Assembly: GCA_019915015.1 (NCBI GenBank)
Contig: JAHBBC010000001.1
Location: 2,480,001 to 2,544,000 of the forward strand
Direction: 5' to 3'
Length of the DNA: 64,000 nucleotides
Source: Auriscalpium vulgare
Lineage: Eukaryota > Basidiomycota > Agaricomycetes > Russulales > Auriscalpiaceae
The notes beneath the pieces were generated by a model. That model was given only the letters and a program-made list of their open reading frames with translations, ran no database searches and was not told where the DNA came from. A program made the translations under genes and the position numbers. Shown piece by piece: positions 20,201 through 32,544 of this stretch; the first letter of the stretch is position 1; each line of letters starts with the position of its first letter.

Positions 20201-21420
20201 GCCGCCGCCGGGACCGCTGGGACGGCCGGCATGTTGTTGAACAGAGGCTCATTGCAGTGGGAACACCGCGCAGTTGTCGACACGTCAGGGGGGAAGATGC
20301 GGTGGCACTGTACGCAAACGGGATGTATTTCAAATGTGTCGACCAAACCTAGGCGACGAAATGTTGTTGTGAGAGTCTCGGGAACCTTGTCATCGCGCTG
20401 GAGAGCTCCGAGCGCCACAAATATACGCCTGAGGACCTTGAGGAGGAGAATGCAGCCAAGATGGGGAAGGTGGTAGTGGACATGAAGCCATGACGTGAGT
20501 AAGAGGATGATCCTCCAGAACCAATGAGGTGATGCTTCGACTAGGACATCATGTGCGAGAGGTGGTGTCGGGTGGTCGAAGATAATTGTTCCTTCAGCCA
20601 AAGTAGTCCCTAAATTACAGTGAGCTAGGCATCTGAAATAAATTGATGGCAGCTTACCATTTGCTCCGTCGCCATGGAAAGTGGCTTCCGCAACTTCTGT
20701 GGTGGCCTCTCCGGCCTGCGCAGTGTGGATCGATGGAGGTTCAAGAGCTCGGGGCTCTGGAGATGCCATATTGTTGTCGAGTATTGACCCAGTCTCGTTG
20801 TAGAGCGGCTCGTCGTTGAGTAGCGGTGCCTCCGAGTCGTAGTCTGAGGGCCAAGTGAGTGCCACAATGACTGATTACAAGTGGTCAGAACGTACCAGCA
20901 TCCTCCATCACGACATCATCCGCATCCGAGAGCAATGGGCTGAGACCCCTTAGGTACGGGCTCACATCTGCTCGCGCGGGCACGCATCCGTCGGAAAACG
21001 GCGACTCTTCGAGCTGTACACAACAACAGACATACTTGAGTCTCCGCTGTAGACCATGGAGCTGAACAAAACACTCACAAGAGGTCCAGGTGTCGATGGA
21101 TGGGCTTCATGCTGGGCCTTCGAGTCCACGGAGGCGACAGCGAGTGTTGATGGTTGAGCGTCAAGACCGGCGGCCGCATGCGAGCTTCCACATTCCACGC
21201 TGTCAGCGCGCTCGAACGCCGGAGCGCTCAAAGCCTTGAAGCGGGCCGTGTCTTCTACCCGTACCGCCCGCGCTTTGCTGGTTGACTGGGGACGTGCCCG
21301 AGTCAACGTCTCTTTCTTGGTGTGCTCGTCCCGGGTCCATGCAGGAATCATGGCTCCCATGCATTTTGAGCATGGGCATGGTACCTTTCTCTTACGAGAT
21401 TGATACTGTGCCGCATCTAT
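17237..21420 (-). CDS. EnSpm/CACTA-type transposase, Tnp2-like (multi-exon, apparently intact)
   Basis: Characteristic blocks of the fungal Tnp2-like family appear in order on the minus strand. First is a Cys cluster (VPCPCSKC, about 21370). Then come FEIHPVCVQCHRIFPPD with a second CxxC (20300), QDGEVWNTLPGPDGRPF (20000), DELRIGITLGFDG (19910) and SHSSGALSSAIANLP with GLTPGPKEFTSDELQ (19750). These are followed by VCCDHPAMCRVCGF (19480), YFDPVRMTVFDPMHNILLG (19180), IVKTHWYNSWVQTKALRER (19080), VGYPAGGSLSADEWKG (18910), PNHHWVTHIFDQLRDYGP (18430) and ERLNKVLKSY (18360). The tail is LEVDFWEHGKF (17500). Each block joins the next across GT-AG introns without a visible frameshift, so the gene may be functional. 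The first exon is not resolved (splice acceptor near 21420), and the 3' end is less certain. The family catalyses cut-and-paste transposition. No terminal inverted repeats were found by eye. Confidence 0.8.
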
Positions 21421-21991
21421 AAGGTGAGCTGTTCAGTCGCAGTCGACAGCTCTGACTCACCGGTGTCTTTTTACCCTTGTGCATCTTCGAACGTGGTCCG
21501 AACACGCCTCAAACTGCCGCCGTGGCTGTGTCTACCAGGTGTGTACAGAATCCGTTTCGGAGACAGCACGGGCAGGGTGCGCGACGTCCGAGTCGTGAGT
21601 GTGAGTCAAGAAGAAAATTTGCTCAGAAGTCTCGTTGATGGGCGGCGCTAGTGCGCAGGCATACCAGCCTTTGGGATAGCTTTGACGAGCCAAGCTGGAG
21701 CAAGGTGGCTTGCCAGGTGGCGACAGAACTGCTCACCGGAATGTCTGGTAGCTCAGTAGATACGAGGTGTACATGGCTGATGTACACGCTATAGCATGTA
21801 ATATGTACATGCTGTCTAGGCTACCAATGGACAGTGGACCTGACGATATCTACTCAATGATGTGCGTCGCAGCATCTGACTCGACGTCTCGAGATCTTCG
21901 GCTACCTCAGCTCTCACACCTGACCACCCTATCGGCAGCCACTCGTGAAACGCAGTGAGTGCCGATATTGTGCCGATGCGCAGTGGTACCG
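21421..21991. other. Upstream region of the transposase gene
   Basis: No further exon could be confirmed. Several copies of the words tgtaca and gtacat lie at 21765-21815. They may be subterminal motifs of the CACTA-type element, but no counterpart repeat on the left was established. Confidence 0.4.
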
Positions 21992-22000
21992 GCTTCGCCT
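21992..22000 (+). repeat. Target-site duplication, left
   Basis: GCTTCGCCT, identical to 23473-23481 on the other side of the element. The match can be read as 11 bp if the following TA is included. Confidence 0.75.
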
Positions 22001-22020
22001 TAGCCTCGTGCTTACCAGGG

Positions 22021-22110
22021 CCAGTATGCAGGTGACTAAGCGGCAACCCCGGCTCTTTCGGGCGGAGTTTGGGGGAGCCGGGGTTGCCGCGTAACCTGCA
22101 TACGGCCTGG
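22021..22110. repeat. Left palindrome of the inverted-repeat element
   Basis: The arms pair as GTATGCAGGT with ACCTGCATAC (outer) and GCGGCAACCCCGGCTC with GAGCCGGGGTTGCCGC (inner, 16 bp perfect), separated by small bulges. The loop contains ggagtttggggg. The structure would form a long cruciform or RNA hairpin. Confidence 0.8.
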
Positions 22111-22125
22111 GCACACTTGTCGACA

Positions 22126-22172
22126 ATTTGGCAGGCCCGCCAATTTGATCTTTCGACTTAGCGAAATTTCGC
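22126..22172 (+). repeat. 47-bp inverted repeat, left copy
   Basis: Exact reverse complement of 23352-23398. The outer end is itself an imperfect palindrome (ttggcaggcccgccaa, two mismatches). Confidence 0.9.
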
Positions 22173-22275
22173 GCGCGCGCTTTGCTGCGCGTCCATCCCG
22201 TCCATAGAACACTGTGTAGCTCATTATTTTTGATCAAACTAATAACCCGTTTGCCTCCTGTGAGACTTAAAGCTA

Positions 22276-22749
22276 TCATATTGATTCATACATGTCATCA
22301 TCATCATCGGAATCGTCTTCGTCGACTACTGCCTCCTCGAGGTCCCCATCCATATCTAAATCAACGTCTTCGGCCGTGAGAAGCTCGAGACCGGGCTGTA
22401 AACCCTCGAGAAGGTCGTCTTCAAGACCTGTGTCTACGTCCTCGTCATCATCGAGCAAGCTATCGAATGTATCCGGCGTGCCGTCTGTGTCTGCTCGCGG
22501 AGTAGCTGCGCGGTCCTGGGCGAAGTCTGCACAGGAGCTCGTCAATAACAAATCTCGACATGGCCAGACAACGAACCTGGCTGAGGACGTGGCAGATAGC
22601 TGGCACCTACAAGAGGCTCGATGCGATGGCGGCGTTGTAAGCGTGCGAGCATGTTGTTGAACAGCTTGAGAGGCGATGCGGCACCCCACAGAAGCGCGTT
22701 GAAGCCTTCGGTGAGTACATCCGGGGCTGATTCGCCTACTCCGCGTCAA
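22276..22749 (-). CDS. Acidic open frame inside the element, possibly a captured gene fragment
   Basis: The only protein-like signal within the element is the end of this frame. It is strongly acidic (TFDSLLDDDEDVDTGLEDDL, then LTAEDVDLDMDGDLEE and VDEDDSDDDDDMYESI). The first half reads poorly, and there is a plausible intron acceptor just before DFAQDRAATP. It could therefore be the last exon of a captured or transposon-derived gene. No family is recognised. Confidence 0.35.
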   Translation of the reverse strand: MTRSRRISPGCTHRRLQRASVGCRIASQAVQQHARTLTTPPSHRASCRCQLSATSSARFVVWPCRDLLLTSSCADFAQDRAATPRADTDGTPDTFDSLLDDDEDVDTGLEDDLLEGLQPGLELLTAEDVDLDMDGDLEEAVVDEDDSDDDDDMYESI

Positions 22750-23351
22750 GCCATATGTGCCCAGCCCCCTCTCGTACGTCCACTCGAGTCCCAGCTTTGC
22801 ATCCTACTCGGCCACGGCGCATGATGCGTACCGAGCGCCGCCACTTTACATACTCACATCCGCCATCCACGGCTTTCACGCCACTTTCCCATCCTTCCGC
22901 GCCATTCCACCTTCACCCCTCATTCCACTCGACATCCTCTGCAACACCGCGACTGTCGCACAGTCATCATTTGCCCAACACACCCCAGCCATCGATCGGG
23001 CCGCATCTGCAAGTATACCCGCATCCACAGGCTCCACGTGCCGACAACTCACATCATACACCCTATCTGCTCTTGGGGGCACCCAACGTTGCCCATCCTT
23101 CCCCTAACCGTGTCACCAAACGTGTCGCACCATCTTGGCATGCTTCGGGGTACGATTCGAGGTTCAATTCAACACATCCATCCTACCCAGGCTCGTCTTC
23201 ATGAGGCGGCCTTTTCCACTGTAATTACGTTGTTCATCTTGCAATATTAGCTTCGAGTCTTTTCATTATACTAATAGGCAGTAATATACATGAATCGAAG
23301 TGCTGGGGATGTGTGAGGAAGGCGGATATGAAAGGAGGCCACGCGCGACAT

Positions 23352-23398
23352 GCGAAATTTCGCTAAGTCGAAAGATCAAATTGGCGGGCCTGCCAAAT
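23352..23398 (-). repeat. 47-bp inverted repeat, right copy
   Basis: Exact reverse complement of 22126-22172. A shared but diverged ctgggcacact block follows outward on both sides. Confidence 0.9.
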
Positions 23399-23414
23399 CA
23401 GCCACCAGTGTGCC

Positions 23415-23460
23415 CAGCCGGTAAGGTGAGTGGAGTTTGCGGAGCTCAAATTACCGGCTG
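23415..23460. repeat. Right palindrome of the inverted-repeat element
   Basis: A perfect 10-bp stem, CAGCCGGTAA with TTACCGGCTG, encloses a 26-nt loop with ggagtttgcggag. That word also occurs, in the same genomic orientation, in the loop of the left palindrome. Confidence 0.75.
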
Positions 23461-23472
23461 TGTCCGAGCCTA

Positions 23473-23481
23473 GCTTCGCCT
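23473..23481 (+). repeat. Target-site duplication, right
   Basis: GCTTCGCCT, identical to 21992-22000. Confidence 0.75.
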
Positions 23482-23491
23482 TAATATTATC

Positions 23492-25223
23492 TTGACGACA
23501 ACGATGGACGTTACAATGCCTGACCCTGAAATTCTCGCAAGCGTAAGGTTGGCTACACTGCTTTCCGCCCGCGCTGACAGCGTACACAGCCTGCACGCCC
23601 AAGACTGCAACACCTTCTGGCACGATACAGTGCAGTCCAGGATATCCCGGCTCGCGGAGGACACCCTGCGCCTGACTCCCTTTCCCCGCGACACGACACT
23701 CCACGACGTGGCCCTTCAAGCAAAGTTTGAGACGGAAAAGGCCGCTATCGCCCGTGCCGAGAAGGAGCTCTCCGACGCGTATGAAGCGGCATTGCTGGAC
23801 CTCCACCAGCAGCATAACCACATCCTTCCTATCGCACGCCTGCCTCCCGAGATCCTTGCTGCCATATTCACCTGACTTTCAGACAGCGCGCAGCTGTTGA
23901 CCACTCGAACCTGTGGGCACGCATTGACCTCGAAGACTCGGACCTCGCATCCGACCGTGCAGCGACATTCTTGGCGCGTACACGGGGCGCGTCGCTCTCG
24001 CTTTCCATTTCCCCCGACGATGGAGTCTTTGAATGGGAGCCTGAGCACGACTGGCGGGTCAGATTCTTGAAGCAAAACATCTCACGAACGGAATGCCTTT
24101 ACATGATCGAGACCCGCGGCGAAGTTTCATGGGAACTTACCGAGCCCGCGCCGCTTCTACGTATGCTCTACTTCGAAACTTTTTTCGTCAACTTGGACGG
24201 CTATCTTGGTGAACGTTTTCTTGGCGGGTGTGCGCCAAAGCTGCGGCATTTTCGCGCAGTGCGATGGCCCTCCGAAATGTCATGGATCTCGCCACTTTTC
24301 GAACACCTCATTATCTTGGATCTTCAGGACCCGAACCCTGTAGCTGGAACGTCCAATCGCTCAATAGCGTCCTTGATGCGGTGGTGAATCTGCGGGCACT
24401 CGAACGCTTTTCCATTGTAATATTTTCCTTGTTCCAGCCCGAATCAGGTGAATACCACAGAATTGCGCCCGCAAACTTGGCCCATCTAGAGGTCAAGAGC
24501 AACGCCGGAGACGCCGCGGTCTTCCTTTCCCTAATATCATTACCATCACATGCCATCGTCCGCTGTCATATTCACCCGAGACTTCGTCACGACGACCATT
24601 GGAAACCGAGACAGCTGGAACGCCTTTTCCAAGTTACCCTGCAGTCGATCTATTCCCACGCCGACTCGATGTTGGAAAGCTCCAACGCCATAGTCGGCCT
24701 TGATGTTGAGACACCCGGGTGTCGGACAGTCGAGGTGGGTTGCGCGTAAAGACACCGACAGGGTGAAGGAGCCGGCCTTGTCCCTAACCTTTGATGGCAT
24801 CGAGGCTCACAATGCGCTCGGGGTGCTCGCTCTGGAGGCCTTTTCATCGACACATCTAGAGGAGCTCATGGTGGAGGACAGGGCGGTCAGTTTTGGCGAG
24901 TCAGCGTGGCGGAACATGCGGCGCCTCACAGTCAAGGGCAGCGCTGCTGTCTCTCTCTGCACCGCGCTACAGGAACCCCTTCCGGCGACGAGACACCCAA
25001 ACCGCAACCCTTCCTCCCTGCGCTTTCCATCCTCGCGCTCGCAGAGGAGTCGGCGGCGCAATTGGCCGATGTATTGCCACTCTGCCTGGCGGCGCGCGCG
25101 GAGGCCGGATATCCGTTGGAGGAGCTGGACGTAACACGCTGCGACCTGGACGACGCTTGGGTGACGAGAGTGCGGGAGGCGTGGCCGGGGATGCGAGTGA
25201 AGTGGAACGAGGGTGCGCCTTAG
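23492..25223 (+). pseudogene. F-box/LRR-like pseudogene next to the mobile element
   Basis: The frame opens at 23492 (MTTTMDVTMPDPEILASV) and encodes a coiled-coil-like start (KAAIARAEKELSDAYEAAL). It enters the beginning of an F-box (LPPEILAAIFT) and stops at TGA 23873-23875. The end of the F-box region (AAVDHSNLWARIDLEDSD) resumes at about 23890 in another frame, so the F-box core is missing; a leftover ctgactttcag suggests the deletion removed part of an intron. Later LRR-like parts need at least three more frame changes, near 24355, 24715 and 24980, before the end DAWVTRVREAWPGMRVKW at 25223. It is not closely related in sequence to the 4.7-11.6 kb array. The transposon end is 19 bp upstream of its ATG. 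Confidence 0.8.
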
Positions 25224-26086
25224 ATTACCAAGGGAGATCAAAGAGGCGGAGAGAATGGAGGAGAATTTTCCGGGCAGCGCCACCCCAAGGAAAAGGTATC
25301 GTCTCGTCCGCGGACGCGTGACTCGGAGCACGTCGGGCGGCGTTTGAAGACAGCGCAAGTCGTCGAACTGGCAAGAGTGAGTAGCCGGCTGGATAGCTGA
25401 CGAATACCCATCACTTCGTATAGGCAGCGCTAGTGCCCAGAGGTGCCCGGTGCCCAGCCACTGTTCGCCGTCTGCACACGTCAGACTTGTCGATGCCGGA
25501 TCCTGTCGTTCAACTTTGCTTAGACGGGAGCTCTCGACGTGCCTTCAACCTGTCGTTGGAGCAAACTTCGATCCCCGTCACTCGTACGCGGCGCGGGTAC
25601 TCCCATCTTGATCCTTCGCCCATGATCAATCAATGTCCTCGGGCCTGCTCCTACTGAGTACTACTAAAGGACTCCCAGCTTGGACAGACGTCACCCCGTC
25701 ACCGAAACGCGTAGTCTGGCATCCTCTCCGCTCGGTGTGTAGAAGCCCTGCAGCTGAAGCGCTGAGCGCTGAGCGCTGAGGCGTCGAGCCGAAAAAAACG
25801 CCCCTCGATCCGGACGTCCTCCGTTATGTCAGCGGCCTTTGCAGGGATGGCCGACCTCCTATCCTTCCCAGTCCAAAGTCCACTTACACGACAATCTCGC
25901 AGACAGCTCGGGCATTGAAGGGCATTGATCGATGATCCGCCGCCATAGGGGGGTAATTTACGCGTGGTTCTCCCCGGGCCTTAGTTCGGCTCACTGGCAA
26001 GCGCTAGTACATCGAGGTCCTCGTATAGATGCCAGCTTTGAAAGGATGCCCCGTAGCATCCGGACGCGTCTTTTTCGACCTGCAGA
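25224..26086. other. Intergenic
   Basis: No gene is recognised. A 7-bp unit gcgctga is repeated three times at 25759-25779. The last part should hold the promoter of the oxidase gene, but no TATA box stands out. Confidence 0.5.
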
Positions 26087-28107
26087 ATGCGCCTCGGTGT
26101 AATTTTGACCATCACCTTGACGTGTGGCTTGAAGACATGCGCATCTTCTGTGCTTGCTGCCCCTTTGCCAGCACTTTGCCAGGTCATCCAGCACTCTTTA
26201 TCGAATGCATCGGGCGTGTTCTATCCTTGTAAAACATATCATCCTATCCGGGACATTCTTGATATTGACGCGTCCGCAGCCTCTCCGGAGTATGTTGTTG
26301 ATTTGGCGCACTGGTCTCTAACTAACACTGCCCCGTCGACATGCTCGGTGGAGCCGGGGACAACAGAAGACGTGAGCACGCTCGTATGTCTAGCTCTCGT
26401 TCTCATTTACCTGGCATTTACTCAGATAAACTGTCTAGATGCGAATTCTGGCGTCTGCTCGAGCACCCTTTGCGGTGAGTCGCGAAGTCACATACTCATA
26501 CTCGTCATGTATCGTGGTCTCATATATATGTGCTCCACGTCGGCAGGTGAAGGGCGGGGGCCACAGTGCAAATCCTGGATTTTCATCTACGACTGGAGTC
26601 CAAATTGCCCTCAAGCGCTTCACAACCTTGTCGATCAATAATTCTGCCAGCACTGTGGATATTGGACCAGGTCTACTGTGGGCTGACGTGTATGCTGGCC
26701 TCAGCGCGCAGGGTCTCAATGTAGTCGGTGGTCGCCTCAGTCAAGTCGGTGTTCCGGGACTTGTCTTGGGCGGAGGTACGTCCTTTTCCTCAGTTTGGAT
26801 TATGGCGTCTTGATTGTGCCTAATTTTTGTAGGCTTTTCTTGGCTCAGTAATGAGCATGGTCTTGCCGTCGACAATGTCAAGGCTTTCGAGCTGGTGCTG
26901 CCTAATGGGCAGATCAAAACTATAACACAGGCCGATGAAGATCTGTGGTTTGCGCTCCGAGTAAATCCTCTCTGACAGACTTTTGAGGTGTCCATTAACT
27001 CATACATGGCTTCTTGACAGGGAGGATTGAATAACTTTGTAAGACTGCCTGCCGGGGAACAAGTGCTGTTACTGAAGTTGTTCCTTAAGGGCATCGTGAC
27101 AAAGATTACTCTCAAAACCTTTCCATCAGGCCAAGTATGGGTCAGTCACACCAATCTCTAGCTCAATGACGGGCACGAGATTAATGATGGAACAGGGCGG
27201 CCTATACATCGTGTCCGCGAACCAGTCGACTGAGTTTGCAGAGGTCATATCAAAGTTGACCACAATCGCAGACCCAAAACTTGCGATCAACGCCGCGAAT
27301 ATTTACGGAGCTGTGAGGACCCCGTTTCCGGTGGTCAGCCGACGCTGAACTATTCCCTGTAGACCGGCTTTACTCCAGCAGCTTTGATCTTTTACGATGC
27401 CGCGTCTCCACCTGCAGGCATCTTTGATGAACTGTTCGATTTGCCGGCTCTGGTGAATACTGTCCAAACGCTGGCTACATTCTCGGACTTCGTCCAAGCC
27501 CTAGTCCCCACTGAGCCTGCCCCGGGTCTTCGGTGAGAGCCTCAATCCAGTCAAACATCAACGTCTCTGAACTTTTCTCTCTGCAGTGCTGCGTACAGCG
27601 TCGCACCCGTATTACAATACTCAGCTGCGCTTCTAGAAGTCCTGGCTAATGAGACCTCCGTGAGTACCGTACAGCAATCAAACCTGCTATCCCTGACAAT
27701 TATTCCAGTTTTGGGGCGCCCACTTCTTAAGCCTCGATGCCAACGCGTCCGTGACCATCGTCGCGGAGCCGTTCATCTCCAGCGCATTTTCGCATGGCGC
27801 TGACTCCGCCTTCCCGCCCGACCGCTCCCGCGTGATCTGCCCCACGAACCTCTACTTCTCGTGGAGCAAAGCGAGCCTGGACGACGAGGCTCGTGCGGCC
27901 ATTGCGCAGAGCTCGAGGACTATCCGCGCGGCGGCCATCGCGGAGGGCCAGGACGTCGCGAACGCGGCAATGTATCCGAACTACGCGTTGGGAAATACGC
28001 CTCTGGAGGACATGTACGGGAAGAATGTTCCGCGCCTGAACGCGATCAGGACGAAGCACGATCCGAAGGGCACGATGCTGTTGACGGGAGGATTCAAGTT
28101 TGTTTGA
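26087..28107 (+). CDS. Secreted FAD-linked oxidase, berberine-bridge-enzyme (BBE) type
   Basis: This is a many-exon gene. The start at 26087 gives a signal peptide (MRLGVILTITLTCGLKTCAS). The FAD-binding domain includes VKGGGHSANPGFSS (the His is the expected covalent FAD attachment site), VDIGPGLLWADVYAGLS, GLNVVGGRLSQVGVPGLVLG, GGFSWLSNEHGLAVDNVKAF and GGLNNFGIVTKITLKTFPSG. The C-terminal BBE region ends with ANAAMYPNYALGNTPLEDMY and LLTGGFKFV. At the position of the second covalent link, the cysteine of bicovalent members, a Leu is read (GGRLSQVG), so attachment is probably through His only. Such enzymes oxidise sugars, alcohols or alkaloid-type substrates with oxygen; the substrate here is unknown. 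Introns are inferred after VFYP, VSTL, RAPFA, LVLGG, LWFALR, NNF, SGQVW, NIYGA, PGL and NETS. Confidence 0.88.
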
Positions 28108-28701
28108 TTACCTTGCCCTGGCAAGGTCTCTCACAACCCGTAATTGGCTCAGGCACATTTCACACTTTCCCAGCCTCTCTCTAGGCTTCTTCCGTATTGC
28201 TGCGCTGGACTGCTACGATTAAAAATATACCGCCTCCCTTGAATTGGGCAAGGTAGCTGCCGCGCGCAGCAGCGCTTTTCGAGTTCACTATATGTATATG
28301 GTAGCGCGCCGGCTTTGATCGAAGCACTTCTGAGTTTGTACCTGGTGAAACTATCAAGATCTACCTTCGCCGCGCTCAGAAGCTTCTCGTGGAGTGACCG
28401 GTTGCTACTAGACCGCAAGCTCCCACAGTGGGACAACCTGGCGTCCAGAGATTTTCTCAAATACATTGCACAGATAAAAACAAAAAATGCATCTAGGTAT
28501 TCGAAACCGAACCAGTCCATCGCACCGCACGTACCTACCTACCCCACGGACGGACAGGAGAGAACATCATGCGTACTGTAAGTTTGGCGAATGGGAGGAA
28601 GGAAGGGGGGATGTCTGAGAGTCCGTGTGCATAGTTAATTTTGCTCGGGGAGAAAAAAACAATATGGTACAGGAAGAGAAACATAGCGGCGTGCGACAGG
28701 A
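28108..28701. other. Convergent intergenic region
   Basis: This holds the 3' flanks of the BBE oxidase (plus) and UGP1 (minus). No gene is seen. Confidence 0.6.
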
Positions 28702-30850
<2,149 letters not shown>

Positions 30851-31517
30851 CGATCGCCTCTTGTTCCATATCCGATGCCCATCGCTGCCCGCCGTGCCCT
30901 CGCCGTCCCCGAGCCCAACGCTGAACAACGACCGCCGCCGCTCGACCGACGAACGTGCCCGCATACACCCACGTACCTCTGCGCTGCCAGCCTATGACCG
31001 CCCGCCACACGTGTGCGCAGAAAGAGAGCCTTCGCCCTCGCGCTGCCAGTGCATCGCAGCCTCCGAGTCGGCCAACCTTATCCGCCCACGCTTCCGCCGC
31101 ACATATTCCTGCCCGTGATCAACCGCAGCATAGCTCTCGGTGTTTTATCCCCGGAGATCGATTGCTGCTCGGAATGCGGGGCACCACTCTCGTCGGCTGC
31201 ATATCAGCGGCGCGAGGGAGGAGCGGCAGAACCTGCACTTGCACCGAGGCAGCCTTAGACGGTGAGGAGCGTGCGGGGCAAACGTGGGCCTGCGACGCAT
31301 ACAGGAAGAGTCTTGTAGACGTGCTGCACTAGTACTGTACTAAAGCCTACTTACTAGCTGTAAGGCCTTGTAGACTACTAGCCCTTGTAGACACTCACTG
31401 TGGCGTGGCCGGGGCTGGCCGAGGCGGACATTCAATCCCGCTGAACTCTGATTTCGCAGCCTATCATCAAAACCTTACTTCGCCAGGCCACAACACTCAT
31501 CCTCAAGACTCTCCGTT
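30851..31517. other. Divergent promoter region of UGP1 and RPS8
   Basis: This lies between the 5' ends of UGP1 (minus) and RPS8 (plus). Near 31360-31400 a direct repeat of ccttgtagac occurs twice within about 25 bp, possibly part of the ribosomal protein gene promoter. No coding gene is seen. Confidence 0.5.
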
Positions 31518-32544
31518 ATGGGTGCGTGCTGCCCGTCCCGTCCCTGCCGTCGTACAAGGCCTCACTGACCGTTTGCCATGTGTACCCCACCCGCCATCCA
31601 ATAATCAGGCAAGTGCCCTGTCCTTCGACAGCCAATTTCGCTCCCAACTGACGCATTTTCGCCCATCAGGTATCTCCCGCTCCTCCCGTCACAAACGCTC
31701 TGCGACCGGTGCCCAGCGCGCGCACTACCGCAAGAAGCGAAAGTTCGAGCTCGGTCGCCAGGCCGCCAACACGAAACTCGGCGTCAAACGCATCCACAGC
31801 GTCCGTGTCCGGGGCGGTAACCTCAAGTACCGCGCTCTCCGTCTCGAGTCGGGTAACTTCGCCTGGGCCTCAGAGCATGTCACGCGCAAGACGCGTATCA
31901 TCGGTGTCGTGCGTCACTATCTAAAGTTTGAGGGTCTGAAAGACACTGATCTGGTCTCGATCAGGTCTACAACTCGTCTAACAACGAGCTGGTTCGCACG
32001 AACACCCTTGTGAAGAGTGCCATCATCCAGATCGACGCTACGCCCTTCCGGCAATGGTACGAGGCTCACGTGCGTAGTCACTGTTGTATTCCTCAGACAA
32101 CGTCCTCCTGAGACCTTGTTTCATGGTCAGTACGCCACCCCCGTGACCAAGAAGGGTGTCAAGGCAGCCGCCACCGAGGAGAAGAAGGAGGGTGAGGAGG
32201 AGAAGAAGCTGTCCAACCACGCACAGCGGAAGGTTACCGAGCGCAAGAAGGGTACGTTCTGCTGACCTTGTACTATACGGGCTCACAGAGACTGAATGAT
32301 TTGTCCAGACGCGAAGATCGACCCTCTGCTCGAGTCGCAGTTCGGTGCCGGTCGTTTGTACGCGGTCATCTCGAGCCGACCTGGGCAAGTCGGACGCGCC
32401 GATGGGTACATCCTTGAGGGGAAGGAGCTGGAGGTACGCTGCTGCGTTGCCACGATGCTGTACTGAAGCGCTGACACCGGTGTGCGGCAGTTCTACGTTC
32501 GCAAGCTGCGCACAGGGAAACAAAAGCACGCGCACGGCGCATGA
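31518..32544 (+). CDS. RPS8: 40S ribosomal protein S8 (eS8)
   Basis: This is a small-subunit ribosomal protein of eukaryotic type. The first exon is just ATG G (31518-31521), followed by an intron at 31522-31669, as is common in ribosomal protein genes. The product begins [18 protein letters not shown] and continues with [60 protein letters not shown] and [17 protein letters not shown]. Next come a Lys/Glu-rich insert, [40 protein letters not shown] and the end [11 protein letters not shown]. Six exons are inferred. Length and all blocks fit eS8. No anomaly is seen. Confidence 0.96.

Larger units (their letters stand above)
22001..23472. mobile_element. Non-autonomous inverted-repeat element with 9-bp target duplication
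   Basis: The element is bounded by a perfect 9-bp direct repeat GCTTCGCCT (21992-22000 and 23473-23481). Its ends are TAGCCTCG on the left and CGAGCCTA on the right, inverted with one mismatch in eight. A perfect 47-bp inverted repeat lies inside at 22126-22172 and 23352-23398. It starts atttggcaggcccgcc and ends cttagcgaaatttcgc when read inward from the left. Between the outer ends and the 47-bp core each side carries a palindrome (22021-22110 and 23415-23460) and a diverged ctgggcacact block. Long inverted repeats with a 9-bp duplication are typical of Mutator-like elements. No transposase is encoded, so mobility would depend on a copy elsewhere. The interior holds an acidic open frame and unassigned sequence. 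Confidence 0.8.

Noticed and set aside
15180..21820. Terminal inverted repeats for the CACTA-type element
   Set aside because: Short shared words were seen on both sides (cactag, tgtaca), but none extended into a convincing inverted repeat with a target duplication, so no borders are claimed.
22755..23204. Pro/His/Ser-rich plus-strand open frames inside the mobile element
   Set aside because: Two overlapping frames of similar quality, no domain; not protein-like enough to call.
25759..25779. gcgctga repeated three times, considered as a CRISPR-like or telomere-like array
   Set aside because: Only three 7-bp units without spacers; simple slippage.
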